Source: Cercis canadensis (lineage: Eukaryota > Streptophyta > Magnoliopsida > Fabales > Fabaceae). Taken from it: a DNA stretch of 64,000 bases. The stretch lies in contig QAOA01001143.1 of the NCBI GenBank assembly GCA_003255065.1, forward strand, positions 16,599 to 80,598, in the 5' to 3' direction. Position 1 is the first letter of the stretch. Every line of letters begins with the position of its first letter. Of this stretch, positions 11,627-23,300 are shown in pieces. Position numbers and translations under genes: made by a program. The notes beneath the pieces are model-generated. The model searched no databases, was not told the DNA's origin, and saw nothing but the letters and a program-made list of their open reading frames with translations.

Positions 11627-14600
11627 TCATGGCCAACTCCTTCTGGTGGCTCTTCTGGCAAAGTTATTTCTTTGAAAGGGCACCGAAGCTGGTAGCCATG
11701 TAAAGATTTGAGAGTCAAAAGGTGTCCAATTTGTTGAGGGGTTACCAGCAGTAGCTGGTGGACTATATCTTGTCAACTCTGTAAGATCAGTTAGACTAGA
11801 GGAATTCCACTCCAAATCGCGGGACATGAACTTGTTGCAGTTCTGGATTCTGACTGATCTCAAACTAGAAGGCCATCTCTCATTAGGAAACGACAAAATT
11901 TCTGGACAACCCCATAGTTGAAGTTCTTGCAAGTTTGGCATAAAGTGATACAGCTGATCAGGAAGAGACATCAACTTGTCACAGTATCTTATGCTCAACA
12001 ATGTCAGCTTTGGGGTGACAAATTTAGGAAAAGATACAAATTTTGGACAATGACTTATGCACAAGGAACGAAGGGATGCAACATTTGAACAAGGTGGCTC
12101 TGACACCGAAACTGTAAGTGCTTCCAGATTTTTACAACCCGAAATATCTAGAGACTTGAGATTGGGAAACAAATGTATTGGAAAGAACTTGAGTGATTCA
12201 CAGCTATAGAGTAAGTATAAGGATGTAATTGACTGATGGCACTGAGATATTGAGAAGGGTAAATTACCACAATCCTGAATGTTTAATACATGCATCGTTG
12301 GAGCTGTTGGGAGTGAACAAAGCAGCTGACTGCAGCGTCTGATTATAAGTAATGTCAAAGATGGAAGATTACAAGGTAAGTTGCCTGTCAGCCTGGGGCA
12401 GTTCTCTATATGAAGCTCTCGAAGACAAGGAAAATCTGTGCTGCCCTCATCACCAGCATCAGGACACCATTTCTCCCACACAGACATATTCTCAAACTTT
12501 AGAATTTCTAGTGAAGGAAAGTTCTTAGTTACAGTAGAAGAATAAGTTCCATTCCCATAGAACTCAGAGCCCACACTGAATAATCCATTAAAATTAACAA
12601 TCTGAAGCTCTTTCAACGATGGTAGTTGTCCAAGTGGAGGTAATTTACAGCAATATCTACAACCTTTAAGCCTTAAAAACACCAGGGTGCAGAAAGAATA
12701 GTCTCCCAACCAATCCGGAAATTCTGTGCCCGGATATCGATAAATACCAAACTTCTTCAAATCCCTATGAGGTTGGAGGCTGTCCAGTACATATTTTTCA
12801 CACAGGGAGTTATCAGTATCACCCCTCCCACCCCAATCCAAGCATAAATTGTCAAGATAATGCTTTTCCTTCAACTGTGCCTTTTCTGAATCCTCACAAT
12901 TCATGATATGTTTTATGTCATGAATGAACAAGGATCCATGCAAATCAGATAGTTCTCCCAATTCTGCAATTGAAGATCCACGTTCTTTTCCTACAAAAAA
13001 GTCACTCAACTCTTGGAGGTTTCTCAATTTATTCATGTGCAAAGGCATCCATTTTAGGCAAGTACCTGTAATATCCAAGTAACGCAACTTAACAAGGTTA
13101 TGCATATCTGCAGGCAGTTGCTTTAGGTTAGAACATCCTGCTAACTTGAGGGTTTGTAAATTGTACAAGTTACTGATGGATTGAGGTAACATGTCAATCT
13201 CAGTGCCAGACACATCCAGGTAACGAAGATGTCTTAGTTCTCCAAGTGAATCTGGCAACCTGAAGCAATGGATGCCTACAAAAGATAACACCCTTAAGTA
13301 CCTTAACTTAATCAACAGATTACTTGGTATCTGGCTGGATATGTAGATGGATCCATCTAGCAACTTTATTTGCAAAAAGGTACGCAGGCGATTTGCTTTG
13401 CTAACAGCCTCCAAGTTTATATAGGAGGATCCATGTGTGATAACATACGACAAATGGCGAGTCCTTTCTTGAACTTCAAGCAAATTGTTACCTTCCAGTC
13501 TAACAGAAAATGTTCCAGACACAAATTGAGCTAAATCATTTACTAAATGATGCATTACAAAACGTGACTTATCACGTCTTGATTGCTGAAAAAATGATCT
13601 AGACACCAATTCAGAGAAGTACTCATGACCAATATCTTCAATCCTTCTATATCTTTTGGATTGTTGTAGCAAACCTTCTGCCATCCACAACAAAGTTAAC
13701 TTCTCCTTCTCAAATTCATAATCTTTTGGGAAAATTGAACAATAAGCAAAACACCTCTTCAAATGTGATGGAAGAAAAGTATAACTTAGCCTCAAAGCTG
13801 GAAGAATATTACTCTCGTGGCCATGCAAATCCCATATCTCACTGTTCAATACTTTATACCATTGATGGCTATTTCTTTTTGATCGCAGTAATCCAGCAAG
13901 TGTCTTCACAGCCAAAGGCAATCCTCTACACTTTTGAACTATCTCTCTGCCAATTTTTTCTAGGCTTGGATAAACAATTGAATCCCCATAACTAAATGCA
14001 TGGTTTGCAAATAAAAGCCAACAATCTTCACTAGGCAACTCCGTGAGATTATAGGATGGAACAGTTTGCATGATAGATGCAACATTCACACTTTGTGTAG
14101 TAACAATAATCTTACTTCCTTGAGCCCCTGCCTTTTTAAATGGACTCCTCAACCTGTCCCATGCATCATAATTCTCATTCCAAACATCATCTAAAACAAA
14201 TAAAATTTTTTTCTTCGTTACAATAGATTTCAGCCTACTTTGGAGTGAATTTAAATCTCCAATATCATAACTACAGGAAGTGACATCCTCCAAAAGGGTT
14301 TTTGTAATCTTGCAAATATCAAAATCTTCAGAGACATAAACCCAAGACTTGAGATCAAATTCTTTCTGCACTCTGTCATCGTTGTAGATAAGTTGAGCTA
14401 AGGTGGTTTTCCCAATTCCCCCCATTCCTACTATGGGAATCACACCTATATCATCACTATTACTATGATTTGATAAGAGCAACTTAATTAAGATCTCTTT
14501 ATCATTGTCCCTTCCATATACATCACATGCTTCTATAACAGATGACGTGGGTGTTTTTTGTGGCATTTCCTTTCCCATTTTCAGATGAAGGACAAATTTC

Positions 14601-14995
14601 TGCCTGATGATAAAATCAAATCTTTCAAGAATTTCTTCCATTTTCTGTTCTATTTCATCATTCAGATTTGTAGGAGTGGAGTCAAGAATGTGTACCTTTT
14701 CTGCACTGATTTCTGCATCTGTGTGGATCCAATCAAGTAGATCATCTGCATCATAAGCAACATCTACGAGTTCATCAAGCCACTCCTTCACAGCTGCATT
14801 TCTTATTTGCTTTTCTTCTGCATCAATTAGCACAGCACTAACTGTAAGCAATGCGATCTTTAAATCCTTGAGCAACTTCTTGTCACTGGGTTTCTTCTTC
14901 TTAAAGAAGTTGAATACCTCAGGAGAAGCTATCCTCCCAAGCAACACACTAAAAACAGCATCCAGAAATGCTCCACCTACAAGCTCCAAAGCCAT
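11627..14995 (-). CDS. NLR-B: CC-NB-ARC-LRR receptor with altered MHD and probably frameshifted end
   Basis: 1122 aa CNL. Coiled coil 1-150 with ADDLLDWI at 83-90; P-loop GMGGIGKTT at 190-198; kinase-2 ILFVLDDVW at 264-272; RNBS-B GSKIIVTTQ at 293-301, where Gln replaces the usual sensor-1 Arg; GLPLA at 358; CFAYCSIFPK at 415; MHH at 481-483 instead of MHD. In other NLRs the MHD Asp contacts bound ADP and its replacement often causes autoactivity, so signalling control may differ. LRRs run from about 540 to about 1060. The last ~60 residues (after LTDLTELT) lose the LRR pattern and read as out-of-frame sequence ending RRSWP, so the usual final repeats are missing. Start MALELVGGAF fits the family. 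It lies divergent to NLR-C, 3.3 kb away. Confidence 0.88.
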   Translation of the reverse strand: MALELVGGAFLDAVFSVLLGRIASPEVFNFFKKKKPSDKKLLKDLKIALLTVSAVLIDAEEKQIRNAAVKEWLDELVDVAYDADDLLDWIHTDAEISAEKVHILDSTPTNLNDEIEQKMEEILERFDFIIRQKFVLHLKMGKEMPQKTPTSSVIEACDVYGRDNDKEILIKLLLSNHSNSDDIGVIPIVGMGGIGKTTLAQLIYNDDRVQKEFDLKSWVYVSEDFDICKITKTLLEDVTSCSYDIGDLNSLQSRLKSIVTKKKILFVLDDVWNENYDAWDRLRSPFKKAGAQGSKIIVTTQSVNVASIMQTVPSYNLTELPSEDCWLLFANHAFSYGDSIVYPSLEKIGREIVQKCRGLPLAVKTLAGLLRSKRNSHQWYKVLNSEIWDLHGHESNILPALRLSYTFLPSHLKRCFAYCSIFPKDYEFEKEKLTLLWMAEGLLQQSKRYRRIEDIGHEYFSELVSRSFFQQSRRDKSRFVMHHLVNDLAQFVSGTFSVRLEGNNLLEVQERTRHLSYVITHGSSYINLEAVSKANRLRTFLQIKLLDGSIYISSQIPSNLLIKLRYLRVLSFVGIHCFRLPDSLGELRHLRYLDVSGTEIDMLPQSISNLYNLQTLKLAGCSNLKQLPADMHNLVKLRYLDITGTCLKWMPLHMNKLRNLQELSDFFVGKERGSSIAELGELSDLHGSLFIHDIKHIMNCEDSEKAQLKEKHYLDNLCLDWGGRGDTDNSLCEKYVLDSLQPHRDLKKFGIYRYPGTEFPDWLGDYSFCTLVFLRLKGCRYCCKLPPLGQLPSLKELQIVNFNGLFSVGSEFYGNGTYSSTVTKNFPSLEILKFENMSVWEKWCPDAGDEGSTDFPCLRELHIENCPRLTGNLPCNLPSLTLLIIRRCSQLLCSLPTAPTMHVLNIQDCGNLPFSISQCHQSITSLYLLYSCESLKFFPIHLFPNLKSLDISGCKNLEALTVSVSEPPCSNVASLRSLCISHCPKFVSFPKFVTPKLTLLSIRYCDKLMSLPDQLYHFMPNLQELQLWGCPEILSFPNERWPSSLRSVRIQNCNKFMSRDLEWNSSSLTDLTELTRYSPPATAGNPSTNWTPFDSQIFTWLPASVPFQRNNFARRATRRSWP

Positions 14996-17900
14996 GTGGT
15001 TTCTCTACAAATGCAAAACTGAAAGGCTAAGCAGCAGAGTAGAATTTGATGGATGGTAAGCTTCACTAAGGACTGAGCTTAGTAATGGGGTTGCTTATTT
15101 ATTTATAAGCTCTAAGGATTGAGAAAATTAATTTTTAGATGGATAATTGCAGGATAGAAGACAAACATTTGCTTAGAAATATTCACCTGGCCAAGGTGGA
15201 TATGATCCTAGGAAATAGCAAACAAACGGCAGTTTAGAAAAGAAAATATTAGTTTAAAGGATACTACTAGGAAAGTGGATTATTCTAGGAAATTGCAAGC
15301 AAACATTATTCTAGTAAAGAAGTAAAACTAAGCAAAGGCAGCAGTACATAAGGATGGAAAACTTCACATATTTTTCCGATTAAAACCAGATTCGTGAATA
15401 CTAATGGGAAATGGGATGAGATTTGGATCAAAGTTAGATACCTGATTTTATTTGGGACATGAATGGGACTAGATCCCTGGGTACCCATTACTTGATATCT
15501 ATTTATGAAATACTATCACCAAAATACCAAATCACAGGCACAACGAACAAATCATAAGATTAAATTTTAATTTTTGATCAAATCATATCAAGTAAATTGA
15601 TTTTAGAGGCTTGATGTAGTTCTTAATAAATTAAATTTGTGATTAAGTTCTCAAGTATAGTAGTCTAAGTACTTATTACCCATCGAGTGAGTGAGGCTAT
15701 TGACATTGGCATGTAAAACTTTGCTGTATATTTACATTGTTTTATTGTGATCACTTTGCAATTGAATTAAAAATCGAAGCCAATTATTATCCTAAAAAAT
15801 CTCTACCAAATAAATTAGTTTATACATTCAATTGATATAGTTTTCCAGATGTATCAGGCTATAGTTTGTCAACTGTACTTTGCTCCTTCATGCTTCATGT
15901 GCTTCAAAACTTCGCCATGCGTTGACTAGATAAATTAAACAATAAAATGAAGACAAAATTGGACCATGAATTCACCATGTTAGGATTTTGTGTTAAATAT
16001 TTTCTATGGCATACTTCAATTTCGTTTATTATAAAAAGAAATTTAGAGTAACAAGCCACAAACCAGAATCATCCTACAAAAACAAAAAATTCATCGTCAT
16101 CATTCTAATTGGAAGTAGTATAGACTTGTCTTGTCTACGACAATTAAAATGTAATTATTTGAACAAACTATACTTTAGTGACTTATATTATTGTTTTAAA
16201 TACATTAAGACAAATTTAATTTTTTTTGCAAATCACTTTAATTTTTATTCTTAAATCATATTTAATAGACTAAATTATTTATGATTGAGTGCTAATAAAA
16301 TTATTTTCATAACGTACAAATTTTATATTTAAACTTATTATCGTAACCAAAGTAAAANGTGCACACACATAGAAGTTGAGTGGCTTATGTTTTTTGTAGT
16401 AACTTTAATATGGACAATTGAAAATCCCATTGAATCTTTTACCTGGTGGAAAATTAATAGAACTTTCATTAATATGATGTTATGGTGGACAGCTTTCCAA
16501 GGTCTTTTTTTTTTTAATTCCTTTTATTTTGGACGCTAGTATGGATCTTCCAAACGAATGAACGACCAAGAAATTAGAAATATTTGTTTTTTGTTTGGCC
16601 CTTTCAAGCAGTTAGTAGTTGAGTTAGTGCTACCATTGCACTAAACAGTTGGAAAAGGTATCACATAAATTAAAACACATGTCGTATAAAAATACCAAAA
16701 ATAAAATAATGGTGCAATTTGCTCAGCAAGAAAAGGCAAAACACGAAAAATAAGAAGGAAACTCCTCTATTTGCTAGTCAATTTTGCATTTTGTTTTATT
16801 CTATTTTAGTAAAACTTTAGGGGGACACGATACATGTGCAATAATAATTAAGGGTCTAAATAGTTTATCAGAGAACTTCAGTTTAAATTCTCGATTAGTG
16901 GCACGAAGCTCCATCGGAACTTGAGGTGGCGAGAGGGACGAAGACGAAGCCATGGAAATGGCTTCCCAACACAGTAGCATCTATCGGCCCCGCCGGAGCG
17001 CAAATGAAATGGTAGTGTTTCTTTTCTCTTTGCTCCGTGCGTGTTCATATATAAGGGGAAAAAACATATAGCCCAGAGCGTCTCTTCTTCTCCAGCTTTA
17101 ATGGCGTGAGAGACTACGCGAAGTGTACACCTACGGTGCTCAGCAACCGTATGTAATCCTTCAATCTTTGCATGCTTCACCAACTCCTCAAAAACAAAAC
17201 CCAAAAACCCAATGAGATGAATTTTTGAATGAAAATGCAATTGAAAATTCCCATCACCAAGAACCACTTCCATTTCAAGTTCTGAGTCAAACCCAGATGA
17301 TTAAAACTGGTAATCTCTTGTGGGGATGTGTTATTTAGCCTTTGTGAATCAATATCTGAAATGGGTTCTCTAATTCTGGGATTCTTTTGATTGCTTGGTT
17401 AGAGTTCTGTGTTTTCCGGTGGCATCGGTTTGTTTGTTTTCTTGGTGTTTGAAAGCGTTAAGATGGGGAAAAAGATTAGAGAGAACATGAAGGATGATGA
17501 GGAGCTTGAAATGTTGCTAGAATTATCTTGGAAGTGCAAGAATTTAAAGACCCCTTTTTTAACCGAGTTGACGTAGTGTGTGCAAGAATGATAATGAGTG
17601 TTCAATATAAAGAAAAAATGTGGAGTGTGCTAGTATAGAGGGGGCGAAATGGGGAGAGGAGATGAAGAAATGGTGAAAGTGAGTGATTAAAGGAGAAAAT
17701 TAGATGTCTGGAGGTGTATGTGTGTATGGGTTGATGTGTGTGTGAAGTGAAGAGAAGAAAATGAAGAAGAAGAAGAAGAAGAATAAGGGGGCGTGTGTTT
17801 TTGGTTAATGGGGAACACAAGTAAATACATAAATGTTTTTGGGCCAAAATACAATTAACCATTTATAGATAATATTCAGTCATGATATTTGGACCATACA

Positions 17901-18260
17901 CATAGCTTAATCTCAGCCATTTATTGGCCTTTGCACTGGTACCCATTTTGTGCCATTGTATTGTAGACTTGGCCATAAAAGAAAGGCACAACAATTTTAT
18001 TTTACTTGCTAATGATAAACTACCTTGTGTAGGATTCGGTGGACCACCATTTATGAATTCACCCAGGATTTCTCTGTCCTGTTTGGCTGTTTCCAACATT
18101 ACTGGCTAGGAAAACCTCTGGTCAATGGATTGAGGTACTGAAGTCAACGTCATTTTGATCCACTTAACTGGCAAAGCAAATCAAGCCCTTCACAACACAA
18201 AACCAATTCCTTGCTGATTCTATTTCACTCATCCCTACTTTGCCAAGTGATCATAGCAAC
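14996..18260. other. Intergenic region between the divergent genes NLR-B and NLR-C
   Basis: Mostly AT-rich without genes. One 'n' stands at 16358; I see no repeated sequence across it. Around 16900-17300 base composition turns more GC-rich, with a 131-codon minus-strand frame (16878-17273) and several short plus-strand frames, none recognised. A (GAA)7 microsatellite lies at 17763-17783. The last few hundred bases are the probable NLR-C promoter and leader. Confidence 0.5.
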
Positions 18261-21200
18261 ATGGTTGATGCTTTTGGGGTATTGCTCTCTGCTTTTCTTC
18301 AAGTGCTCTTTGACAGAATAGCCCATGGTGAGCTCCTAGACTTCTTCAGAAGAAATGATATTGATGAGGCACTCTTAGAGAAGCTCAAGGTACTGTTGCT
18401 GTCTGTGAACACAGTGCTTAGTGATGCAGAGGAGAAACAGATTGTTGACTCATTTGTGAAAGATTGGGTTAATGTGCTGAAAGAGGTTGTTTATGATGCA
18501 GAAGACCTTTTGGATGAGATTGCTACTAGAGCTTTGTATTACAGGATAAATGCTGAGTCTCAGCCAAGTGTGGATCAGGTACGAGACTTCTTGTCTTCTC
18601 TAAATCCATTCAATGAAGGAATAAAGTCTAGGATTGAGATAATAAATGAGAGGCTGAAGTGTGTAGTTGAGCGGAAAGAAATACTTGGTCTGAAAGAAGG
18701 TGTTGTGCAGAAGCTACCCCTATTATCTGCACCTACTTCTTCTTTGGTAAATGAATCTGAATTATATGGAAGGGAGTGTGATAAAGAGAAAATTGTTGAT
18801 TTTTTACTATCTGGGAATGGATATGGGGAAGGAGTTCCTGTTGTTGCAATTGTTGGGATGGCAGGAATTGGCAAGACCACCCTTGCTCAGCTTTTGTTCA
18901 ATGATCAGAGGGTGAAGAGGCATTTTTACTTTAGATCATGGGTCTACGTTTCAGAGGGACTGAATGTGTGTGAGATAACCAAAAAGATTTATGAGTCAGT
19001 CACCTTGAGTTATTGTAACATCACAGACTTGAACTTACTTCAGCTTGGAGTAAGTGATAAAATGGCAGGAAGAAGATTCCTACTTATTTTAGATGATTTT
19101 TCGAATGAGAGTTTTCTTGACTGGGATGTCCTCAAGAAGCCCTTTAGTGCTGGGGATTGTGGAAGTAGAATTATTATGACAGCACGTTATCTAACGGTTG
19201 CATCAGCTACCCGTGCTGCCTTGACTCATCGTCTTCCACATCTGTCATATGAAGATTGTTGGAAAGTATTTGCAGATCATGCATTCAAATCTGGAAACCC
19301 TGATGCACATCCAACCTTAAAAAAAATTGGAGAAAAAATTGTTGGAAAGTGCAGTGGTCTTCCATTAGCTGCAAAAACATTAGGTAGTCTCTTACATTCT
19401 GCAGTAGAAGCTGAGGAATGGGATAATGTCTTGAGTAGTGAGCTTTGGGATTTACCAAGTGATAACTGCAACTTAATTCCTGCTTTAAAATTGAGCTATC
19501 ATCATCTTCCTTCACATCTAAAGCGCTGCTTTGCTTATTGTTCCATATTTCCTAAGGGATATGAAATCAAAAAGTGGCACTTGATCTGTTTATGGATGGC
19601 TGAAGGTCTTCTGCCACAATCAAAGAGTGAAAAGAGGATGGAAGATTTAGGACACAAATACTTTCTTGAATTGCTGTCAAGATCGTTTTTTCAACCAGGT
19701 GCAAAAGAATCATGTTTTGTAATGCATGATCTTGTCAATGACTTGGCGCAGCATGTGGCAGGTGAATTTTCTTATACGCTAGAGGACAGTAACCCACAGA
19801 AGATCTCCACAAAGGTTCGTCATTTGTCATACTTACAAGACAGCTATGATGCCCCTAAGAAATTTGAGACCTTCTATAGGTTCCCGCAACTAAGGACCTT
19901 TCTACCTATCAGGTTCTTAAACTTGGGTCACTCTTCTTCAGTAACTGATGTGATTTTATATGGGCTGTTGCCAAAACTGCAATGTCTGCGAGTACTTTCT
20001 TTGTCTCATTATTTGATTACGTGCTTGCCAGATTCAATTGGAAAGTTGAAGCATCTACGATACTTAGACCTTTCTCACACAGTAATCAAGCTGCTTCCTT
20101 ATTCTGTCGGCTCTTTGTATAACTTAGAGACACTTTTGTTGTCAGATTGCCGTCACCTCAGCAAGTTACCAACAAATATGTGCAACCTTGCTAATTTGCG
20201 CAAACTAGACATCTGCAGAACTGGCTTAACTGAGATGCCTTTACATTTCAGCAAATTAACAACTCTCCAGGTATTGACAGCTTTTTTTGTGAGCAGGAAC
20301 AGTGGATCAAGGATTAGTGAGTTGGGGGAGCTTTCACAGCTTCATGGTTCACTTTCAATTCTGAATCTGCAGAACATACATCATTCTGCTGATGCTTCAG
20401 AGGCAAGCTTGAAGAGCAAGAAATATCTTACGAACCTGGAATTCAAATGGACGGCAGTTGATCATGATATACAGAATGAAACAGCTGTGCTTCACATGTT
20501 ACAGCCACATGAATATTTGAAAAGACTCAAAATTGAAAACTTTGGTGGTACAACATTTCCCAATTGGTTGGGAAACTCTTTGTTGTCTAACTTGGTGTTT
20601 CTATATATTACTAACTGCAGAAGTTGCTCGATCCTGCTATTACTCGGGCAGTTGCTTTCCCTCACAGAACTACATGTATCAAAAATGACAGGTTTGAGGA
20701 TAGTGGGTCCTGAGTTCTATGGGAATATAACTGCACCATTTAGATCCTTGGCAATTCTTAAGTTCGATGAAATACCAAACTGGGAGGAATGGTTATCTGT
20801 TGAAGTTGAGGGTGGAGAATTTCCTTCCCTTGCCGAGCTTCATGTGCAAAGATGCCCTAGGCTGACTGGAAAATTACCATACTTTCTTCCTTCCTTGGAA
20901 AGACTAGTGATTTCAGGATGTCAGAATCTTAATGATACACTGCCTAGGGTTCCAATTTTGCGTCAACTAGAGTTAACTGGTTGTGATTATTTGGAGTCCC
21001 TACCAGAGGGGATGATGCATGGAAACACATGTCTTCAAGCATTGGTCATACGCAATTGTTCATCTATTGTATCCTTCCCTAGAGATGGTCTTCCAAGTAC
21101 GTTAAAATCTCTAGATATCTATGAGTGTAGGAAACTACAGCTCATCCAGTCTGAGGAAACAATGAATCAATATGCTGCTCTTGAGCATTTGCACTTAAAG

Positions 21201-21722
21201 AGTTGCTGTGATTCTCTTGTCTCTTTTCCCTTTCACTTGTTCACTAGTCTTCAAGATCTCCGTATCCAAGATTGTCGCAACCTCCAGTCCCTTTCATTTT
21301 CAGCAGAATACCAAGAAGATCTGTTATATCTGCAAAAGTTGAAACTTAAGGATTGCCCACAACTGGTGTCTTTTCCTGAAGGAGGATTGCCAGCTCCAAA
21401 ACTCCAGTCACTTTCCATAGATAATTGCACAAATCTCTCACCCCAGACAGGCCTGAATAAATTGGCATCATTGACTTCATTACATATTAGCAAACACTTA
21501 AGTCTTCAATCACTAGATCATATTGAGCACCTTACATCCCTTAAATATCTGAAGGTTAAGGATTGTAATCAGCTTGTATCCCTACCTCTTCAGGGATTAG
21601 CAGACTCTCTTTCTTCTCTTATTATTAGAGGATGTTCACTGATAATGCCACAGTTTGAAAGGGTAACAGGAGGATATTGGCAGTTCCTTTCACGCATACC
21701 ACACACCAGCATTGAGGAGTAG
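18261..21722 (+). CDS. NLR-C: CC-NB-ARC-LRR receptor, RPP13-like, with variant kinase-2/RNBS-B
   Basis: 1153 aa counted from MVDAFGVLLSAF, which aligns with NLR-G and NLR-H starts; an in-frame ATG 21 bases upstream would add seven unsupported residues. Coiled coil 1-165 with AEDLLDEI at 80-87; P-loop GMAGIGKTT at 199-207; kinase-2 FLLILDDFS at 273-281, with Ser where the family has Trp; RNBS-B GSRIIMTAR at 301-309, where TTR has become TAR; GLPLA at 366; CFAYCSIFPK; intact MHD at 488-490. Irregular LRRs from about 555 to the end. Both Walker B acidic residues are present, so nucleotide binding is probably retained. It is closely related to G and H over its whole length. The LINE inserted 1.6 kb downstream. 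Confidence 0.94.
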   Translation: MVDAFGVLLSAFLQVLFDRIAHGELLDFFRRNDIDEALLEKLKVLLLSVNTVLSDAEEKQIVDSFVKDWVNVLKEVVYDAEDLLDEIATRALYYRINAESQPSVDQVRDFLSSLNPFNEGIKSRIEIINERLKCVVERKEILGLKEGVVQKLPLLSAPTSSLVNESELYGRECDKEKIVDFLLSGNGYGEGVPVVAIVGMAGIGKTTLAQLLFNDQRVKRHFYFRSWVYVSEGLNVCEITKKIYESVTLSYCNITDLNLLQLGVSDKMAGRRFLLILDDFSNESFLDWDVLKKPFSAGDCGSRIIMTARYLTVASATRAALTHRLPHLSYEDCWKVFADHAFKSGNPDAHPTLKKIGEKIVGKCSGLPLAAKTLGSLLHSAVEAEEWDNVLSSELWDLPSDNCNLIPALKLSYHHLPSHLKRCFAYCSIFPKGYEIKKWHLICLWMAEGLLPQSKSEKRMEDLGHKYFLELLSRSFFQPGAKESCFVMHDLVNDLAQHVAGEFSYTLEDSNPQKISTKVRHLSYLQDSYDAPKKFETFYRFPQLRTFLPIRFLNLGHSSSVTDVILYGLLPKLQCLRVLSLSHYLITCLPDSIGKLKHLRYLDLSHTVIKLLPYSVGSLYNLETLLLSDCRHLSKLPTNMCNLANLRKLDICRTGLTEMPLHFSKLTTLQVLTAFFVSRNSGSRISELGELSQLHGSLSILNLQNIHHSADASEASLKSKKYLTNLEFKWTAVDHDIQNETAVLHMLQPHEYLKRLKIENFGGTTFPNWLGNSLLSNLVFLYITNCRSCSILLLLGQLLSLTELHVSKMTGLRIVGPEFYGNITAPFRSLAILKFDEIPNWEEWLSVEVEGGEFPSLAELHVQRCPRLTGKLPYFLPSLERLVISGCQNLNDTLPRVPILRQLELTGCDYLESLPEGMMHGNTCLQALVIRNCSSIVSFPRDGLPSTLKSLDIYECRKLQLIQSEETMNQYAALEHLHLKSCCDSLVSFPFHLFTSLQDLRIQDCRNLQSLSFSAEYQEDLLYLQKLKLKDCPQLVSFPEGGLPAPKLQSLSIDNCTNLSPQTGLNKLASLTSLHISKHLSLQSLDHIEHLTSLKYLKVKDCNQLVSLPLQGLADSLSSLIIRGCSLIMPQFERVTGGYWQFLSRIPHTSIEE

Positions 21723-23274
21723 ATAATGTTACAAAAGAGAAATGAAATTAACTATATTTTTAGGTATTCTTTTTCCCTTCGTAATTATAATGACAAGACT
21801 GTTTGTGATACCCTGTCATTTTATTCAAATCACTTACTAAAAACCTGAATTTGCTTATTCATGAAGATAAATATTGATATGCTATCATAATTTGCATGGT
21901 AATAAATAGGAATGCATGTAAGATTTGATGATGTATTCAATAAACAAGGAGAAAGGGGACATGTTTAAGCATGCATATGAATTATAGTAATTGCATCTTA
22001 GAATCCATAAGGAGAAAGCATGCACATGACATGTAAGCATATACATATTTATATCATATATGAACTCTAAACTTATTTAGTTGCAGATGTTAAATTATTA
22101 TTCAAAATACATGCTAACAAATAGTTGATTATGTTCATTCTAGTAACCTGTACTACTCTATGAACTCTGAACTTATTACATCTTATTTAATAATGGGACA
22201 ATTTATTGACAGCTTGAAGTACCTTATAAAACAGAAAAAAGATAGTCTAAAATCCATTAATACTTAAAATTAAGTGGATATATGTGTTAGTAAAGCCAAT
22301 ATAGCTAATGATATTTTACTCATGTACTTAGCAGCTGAACTCAGCAATGAACATCTATTGTGCTAATATCTGTTAGGAATAGGATATTTTAGAATATCCA
22401 GTTCAGTTTGCGAAAGCCAATATTCTTTATAGCAGTTTTTGTTTCCATTTTAGCTTACATTGTGTTTGCTTTTGATCCTCATTTTTGTTGCAAATATGTC
22501 TTACATTGCAAGGATAGACTCCAACAGGTCATCTGTGAGCAGTTGATCGATGGACAAGAAGAATGCATAAAAAAGGTGAAATAAATGCCTTAATTGATTA
22601 CTGCAAGGGCTGATGACAACAAAAAATCAGTAGCATTAATGATTGAAGGAGATGTCAACATGAACTATAAGTTTATTTTCTCATCCCTTGTATGGAGCAG
22701 CATTAGTGCATGGTTACTATTCATGAGATAAGGGTTTAGGTACATTATTGGTGCTTTTGGTTTTGTGTTGGTTTCTATTCCCAGTATGAGTGGAAATATT
22801 TCAAGTGGAGCCATCTAAATTCAGTATAGTTGCAAATGTGTGTTGTGTACCCTGTGCTGGGATTCATAGTGTCTGATAAACTCGACGAAAACTTAACAAA
22901 ACTACATTATTATTTGCAGTGTAACTATCGTATATTAAGCCCACATATTTCGCAAAAATAGCGAATAGCTAGTTAATCTTACCTTCTCAGAAAATGCTCT
23001 AGAAACTAGCTGGTGGCAGTAATTTGTGTTCGCCAACTCATTGCCATGGTTACTACACCTTTTGCATTCAGAAACTTTGATATCCAATTTTCTCTGGTGC
23101 AAGCCCCAATATATCCTAAGACCCCTGTGACAAATAAAAATTGAAACTTGTTTCATACTCTCCTAGTTTTATAAAAGGAAACCTCTCAAGTGCAGCTTTC
23201 TTTGCTTTTTAGTGCATATAAGATGTAATATAGCAGTAGACGGAGGATCAGGTTTAGTCTAATTTTAGCCAAGC
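21723..23274. other. 3' flank of NLR-C up to the LINE insertion site
   Basis: AT-rich; probably contains the NLR-C 3' UTR. A 73-codon minus-strand frame at 22935-23156 is not recognised. No other feature seen. Confidence 0.5.
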
Positions 23275-23290
23275 AAAGGAAATGCTATGA
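23275..23290. repeat. LINE target-site duplication, 5' copy
   Basis: AAAGGAAATGCTATGA, identical to 29741-29756. The leading A's of the 3' copy cannot be separated from the poly-A tail, so the true duplication is 13-16 bp, normal for L1-type target-primed integration. Confidence 0.92.
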
Positions 23291-23300
23291 AAAAAAAGCC

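Noticed and set aside
16878..17273. 131-codon minus-strand open frame in a GC-richer patch
   Set aside because: No recognisable domain, signal or neighbour support; kept only as a note in the intergenic entry.
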